A stretch of 64,000 nt of DNA from Castanea sativa (taxonomy: Eukaryota > Streptophyta > Magnoliopsida > Fagales > Fagaceae), in contig NC_134018.1 of assembly GCF_040712315.1 (NCBI RefSeq), positions 20,305,335 to 20,369,334 on the forward strand. The letters are read 5' to 3'. Positions 60,392 to 64,000 of this stretch are shown here, in pieces (position 1 is the stretch's first letter; every line of letters starts with the position of its first letter). The position numbers and the translations under genes are program-made. The notes below the pieces were generated by a model that did not search any database, was not told the DNA's origin, and saw only the letters and a program-made list of their open reading frames with translations.

Positions 60392-60914
60392 TGTTGTTAA
60401 AAGTAATGCTACATCAAGTGCTTGTCTTCAGCAGCAACAAGTATGCAAGTATGAAACTAGCACTAAATGACAGGGGGAGTTGCAGGGCAATGTGCATCAG
60501 GGAGCAGCTCAGCATGCATCACAGGAGCAGGAAAGCTTGCAATTGAGTGCAGTACATAAGGCATCTCAGCATCGAAAGCAAAATGTACAGAGATGCAAGC
60601 CTAAGTGATGAAGACTTAGAAGATTTGTTGGAGTCCATTCCTTATCACGATCAGATCATACAATCTATACAAGGAATGATGCCAAGTGAACTAGTGATTA
60701 CAAGTGGATGTACACGTGTCATAGCTAGGTAGTGCTTAACGGTAGTGATTAGTTGTAACAACTTTATCCATAGAATCTGGAGATGTAGTTATTTTGTTTT
60801 GTGCGTAGCTGTGTATATAAGGATAGGTAGAGTGATTTTTGTATTCATTCATTCATTGTATTCATTTTTCATTCAATGAAAAGTTAGTTTCTATTTAGAG
60901 AGAGTATTTTTACA
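60392..60914 (+). repeat. 5' LTR of a Copia element
   Basis: The end is precise: 'gtatttttaca' at 60914, followed at once by the primer-binding site tggtattagagcc (60915-60927, one mismatch to tRNA-iMet). The start is a guess, at TGTTGTT near 60388-60395, because the 3' LTR is outside the window. A TATA-like 'tgtatataagg' at about 60810 and '(catt)n' repeats near 60844 fit an LTR promoter. Confidence 0.7.
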
Positions 60915-60988
60915 TGGTATTAGAGCCCGATTATTCTCTCTAGAATCTTCTCTCTCTTTCAATTTCTTCTCAGCTTCGAGGTCCTTCA

Positions 60989-63900
60989 ATGGTGTCCTCA
61001 GAAACTGATGTTCCCTCAAATTCACATAATGCACAATCCACGCATGCAAATGCAAACTCCAATGGTGATTCTAATGTGCCTAATCCATATTTTCTCAGTT
61101 CCAATGAGAATACAGGAAACACACTTGTCACTCAACCATTGCTTGGAATGCGCAATTATCAGTCTTGGTCCAGAGCAATGGTCCTTGCGCTCACTGCCAA
61201 GAAGAAAATTGGCTTCATTAATGGCAAGATTTAGAAGGCAGATGTTGATTCACCTCTGTATGAGGATTGGGAAAGCTGCAATAGAATGGTTCTTTCATGG
61301 TTGATCAACTCCATGCATGTTGATGTCTATAGCAACATCATGTATTGCAAAACAACGAGAGAGATGTGGCTGGAGTTGCAGCATGTGTTTTCACAAGGTA
61401 ATGGTCCTAAGGTGTATGATTTATAGAAGGAAATTTCTCACATGTCTCAAAACCACATGTCAATCACTGAGTATTACACAAAGTTCAAAAGATTGTGGGA
61501 TCAATTATTGAATTTTGAGCCTCTTCCTGAATGTTCTTGTGGAGCAATGAAAATCTTGAATGCTTCGCATGAAAAGGCCTATGTCATGAGGTTTTTGATG
61601 GGCTTGAACGAGAATCATGAGACTCTAAGAAGTCAAATTCTCATGTTAGAGTCATTTCCTTCAATGAGCAGAGTTTACTCTTTGGTGCTTCAAGAAGAAT
61701 CTCACAAGCATATTGGTCATGGAGCTACTAGATCTTCTCAGTCAAATACTATGGCTATGTACACTAATTCCAAAGGAAACTCCAATTCTAATTGGAACAA
61801 AGGAAATGGTAGGAAGGAGAGGCCTTTTGCACACATTGCAACATGCAAGGGCATACAATTGATAAATGCTATAAATTGCATGGGTACCCTCCTAGTTATA
61901 AGCCTAAAGGGAAGATTGGTGTTAATCAAGCTTCATGTAATTCTGTCAATGGAGCAAACAAAGCCATGGTTGCCACAAATCAATGTCCTATTTCCAAGAC
62001 ACAATGTGAGCAACTTCTAGCCTTTCTCAACTCTGGAAGCACTAATTCAAGAGCTGGTTTTGGGGATGCATCTCATGCTGCAAGTGTAAGTTCTTCTTGC
62101 ATGTATACTAGTGTGGAAGGGCTGACTGGTATGGCATCTAATGTGGTGGGTACTTCTGGTTCACCCAATCTTAATACCAATGCTGCTTTAATGTCAAGTA
62201 CAAATCCTTATATACTTTTTCTTTCTAGTCTAAAGCATTTAGTTTTCTCAGCCAATATTGTAGATAGGAATGCTTTTAATAGGTCAGATTGGGTGATTGA
62301 CACAGGTGCCACAGACCACATTGTGCATTCTTTATCATGTTTTACTACTATTGTAGCTACTGTAAACACCTTTGTTAATTTGCCTAATGGTGAAACAACC
62401 TTAGTCACACATGTAGGAACTGTTAGGATTTCAGAAAACCTCATTCTTACCAATGTATTGTGTGTTCCATTATTCAGTTTTAATCTTCTTTCTGTTAGTC
62501 AATTGTCTAAAACAACTCTTTGTTGTCTAATTTTCTTTGGCAACATGTGTTTCATCCAGGACCTTGCTCATTGGAACACAATTGGTCTGGGTAGGGAGGT
62601 CAAAGGCTTTATCTACTGCAAGCAAGTGTATCAACCTCATCTACTTGTTTTTCTTCTGCTAGTTATGTTAATTTTGTTGTAAATATTGTTGTTCAGCCAG
62701 GAAATTTGGCATTCTAGATTAGGGCATTTGTCAAATGCCAAGTTGGCCTTGATAAGGAACACTAATGTACATATTGAAAATGCTAATAAAGTGTTCAATT
62801 GTGAAAATTTTCCATTGGCCAAGTACAAAAGGTTACCCTTTGCTATAAGTACTCATATTTCAAATGCATGTTTTGATTTGATTCATTGTGATTTGTGGGG
62901 TCCCTTTTCTATTCCTACTGTTGCTGGCTGCAAGTTCTTTTTAACCATTGTGGGTGATTGCTCAAGGTGTACTTGGGTTTATTTGCTCAAGCATAAGTCT
63001 CAAACACAATCCACTTTAGAGCAATTTTGCACTATTTTTGAAACACAATTTTCTAAGAAGATTAAAACCATTAGAACAGATAATGGTACTGAATTCTTTA
63101 TCTCTGATTTTTTTGCTAAAAAAGGCATACTAAATCAACTTAGTTGTGTTCAAAACCCTCAACAAAATGCCATTGTTGAAAGGAAACACCAACATATTTC
63201 AAATGTGGCAAGGGCTCTCAAATTTCAGTCTAATAATCCTTTTAAATTTTGGGGGCATTGCATCATGACTGCTGTTTACTTGACCAACTGAACCCCTTCT
63301 TCAGTTTTGTCAAATAAAACTCCTTTTGAGATGCTTTTTTGTTTCAAGCCAACTTATGATCATTTGAGAGTGTTTGGCTGTCTTTGGTATGCCTCTACTC
63401 TTTTAAACAATAGATCTAAATTTGCTCGTAGAGCTAGGAAATGCATTTTCTTAGGCTATCCCTTTGGTGTTAAGGGTTATAATGTTTTTAATTTGAACAC
63501 TAATACTGTTTTCACTTCTAGAGATGTGATTTAACATGAAAATGTTTTTCCTTTTTCTGCTCAAGCTACTGATTTTACAAATCATTTTATTCTTAGGGTT
63601 GATACTACTGTTGAAGGTGATTTGGGTACTTTTGTTACTCCTGTTAGTATACCTAATGTGCCACTTGATTCTTCATAATTTTTTCCCATATCTGATCATC
63701 CTTGTCTTCCTGAACTTATTTCAAAACCTTTTGCTCATGATATTTTGTCTAATGATTCCATTTCCTTGCCAAAATCTGTTCCTATTGTTATTACTAACCC
63801 CCTTGCAGATCCATCACCAATCAAAAAGTCTACTAGAGTTCATAAAACTCCAGTGTATTTGCAAGATTATGCTTGTACTGCAGCACTTGCATCACCAAGC

Positions 63901-64000
63901 ATAGCTGCCACTTCTCATCCTTTTGGCTCACTTTATGACATTTCAGCTTGCTTGACATATTCCCATATGGATCCTACATACAAGTCCTACTTAATGACTG
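60989..64000 (+). pseudogene. Ty1/Copia gag-pol, broken, continues past the window
   Basis: Gag starts at 60989 (MVSSETDVPSNSH) with the LLGMRNYQSWSRAM motif of UBN2-type Copia gag. In-frame stops lie at 61232 and 61424. A frameshift occurs near 61825, just before the zinc knuckle CTHCNMQGHTIDKC. The protease shows DWVIDTGATDHI near 62290. The pre-integrase HSRLGHLSN and the integrase core follow: IHCDLWGPF, RTDNGTEF and NAIVERKHQHI. Stops lie at 62680, 63289, 63532 and 63676, and a local double frameshift near 62640-62700. The DDE residues are recognisable. Reverse transcriptase lies beyond 64000. Not functional as it stands. Confidence 0.92.

Noticed and set aside
1..64000. CRISPR arrays, operons, riboswitches or prophage
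   Set aside because: The window is plant nuclear DNA with introns; the tandem and inverted repeats seen are all explained by microsatellites or transposable elements.

Overview
The window is nuclear DNA of a eudicot plant, and the species cannot be named from it. It is AT-rich, with intron-containing genes, GT-AG splice sites, tRNA-derived SINEs, plant LINEs, Ty1/Copia and Ty3/Gypsy LTR elements, hAT, Mutator, CACTA and Tourist remnants, a Helitron-like element and many (TA)n, (CT)n and A/T tracts. Only three genes look intact, all on the minus strand in the right half. The left half is mostly layered transposable elements and two F-box pseudogenes.

Layout. 1-1.9 kb: no gene recognised. 2.1-7.5 kb: a near-complete but decayed L1-type LINE (ORF1, endonuclease, reverse transcriptase, RNase H, TAA tail). 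9.2-14.9 kb: an old tandem duplication of about 2.9 kb. Its second unit carries a SINE with clear target-site duplications; the first unit keeps the empty site. 15.6-17.0 kb: an F-box/LRR/FBD pseudogene without its F-box. 20.4-23.3 kb: a Helitron-like element, a foldback MITE, a SINE remnant and an hAT element. 23.4-28.7 kb: a nested, rearranged LTR-retrotransposon complex. It is bounded by one 5-bp target duplication and holds four related LTRs (one inverted), a gag fragment, a coiled-coil ORF, a CACTA end and two foreign solo LTRs. 29.6-31.8 kb: a Mutator-like element, a small inverted-repeat element and a SINE. 32.3-34.0 kb: a second F-box/FBD pseudogene, broken by an inverted copy of its own F-box and by an hAT insertion. 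36.1-37.0 kb: another hAT element.

Genes. 37.4-45.1 kb (minus): an eight-exon, 354-residue gene of the SCI1 (stigma/style cell-cycle inhibitor 1) family, reconstructed exon by exon with all phases consistent. Its 3.85-kb second intron holds LINE fragments, a MITE and a 1-kb foldback element. 46.8-50.7 kb (minus): a two-exon, 510-residue P-class pentatricopeptide-repeat protein, probably mitochondrial. 55.1-57.6 kb (minus): a three-exon, 256-residue alpha-expansin. Between and after them lie the 3' part of a Copia-type element (51.5-53.7 kb), small MITEs, and a Copia element entering from 60.4 kb to the window end with an LTR, a primer-binding site and a gag-pol broken by stops.

The three genes do not form a pathway; they are independent housekeeping, organelle and cell-wall genes. 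No new biological system was demonstrated. The most distinctive signals are structural: a template-switch-like palindrome that destroys an F-box, two large inverted repeats that could give double-stranded RNA (one inside a transcribed intron), and a SINE insertion dated against its paralogous empty site.
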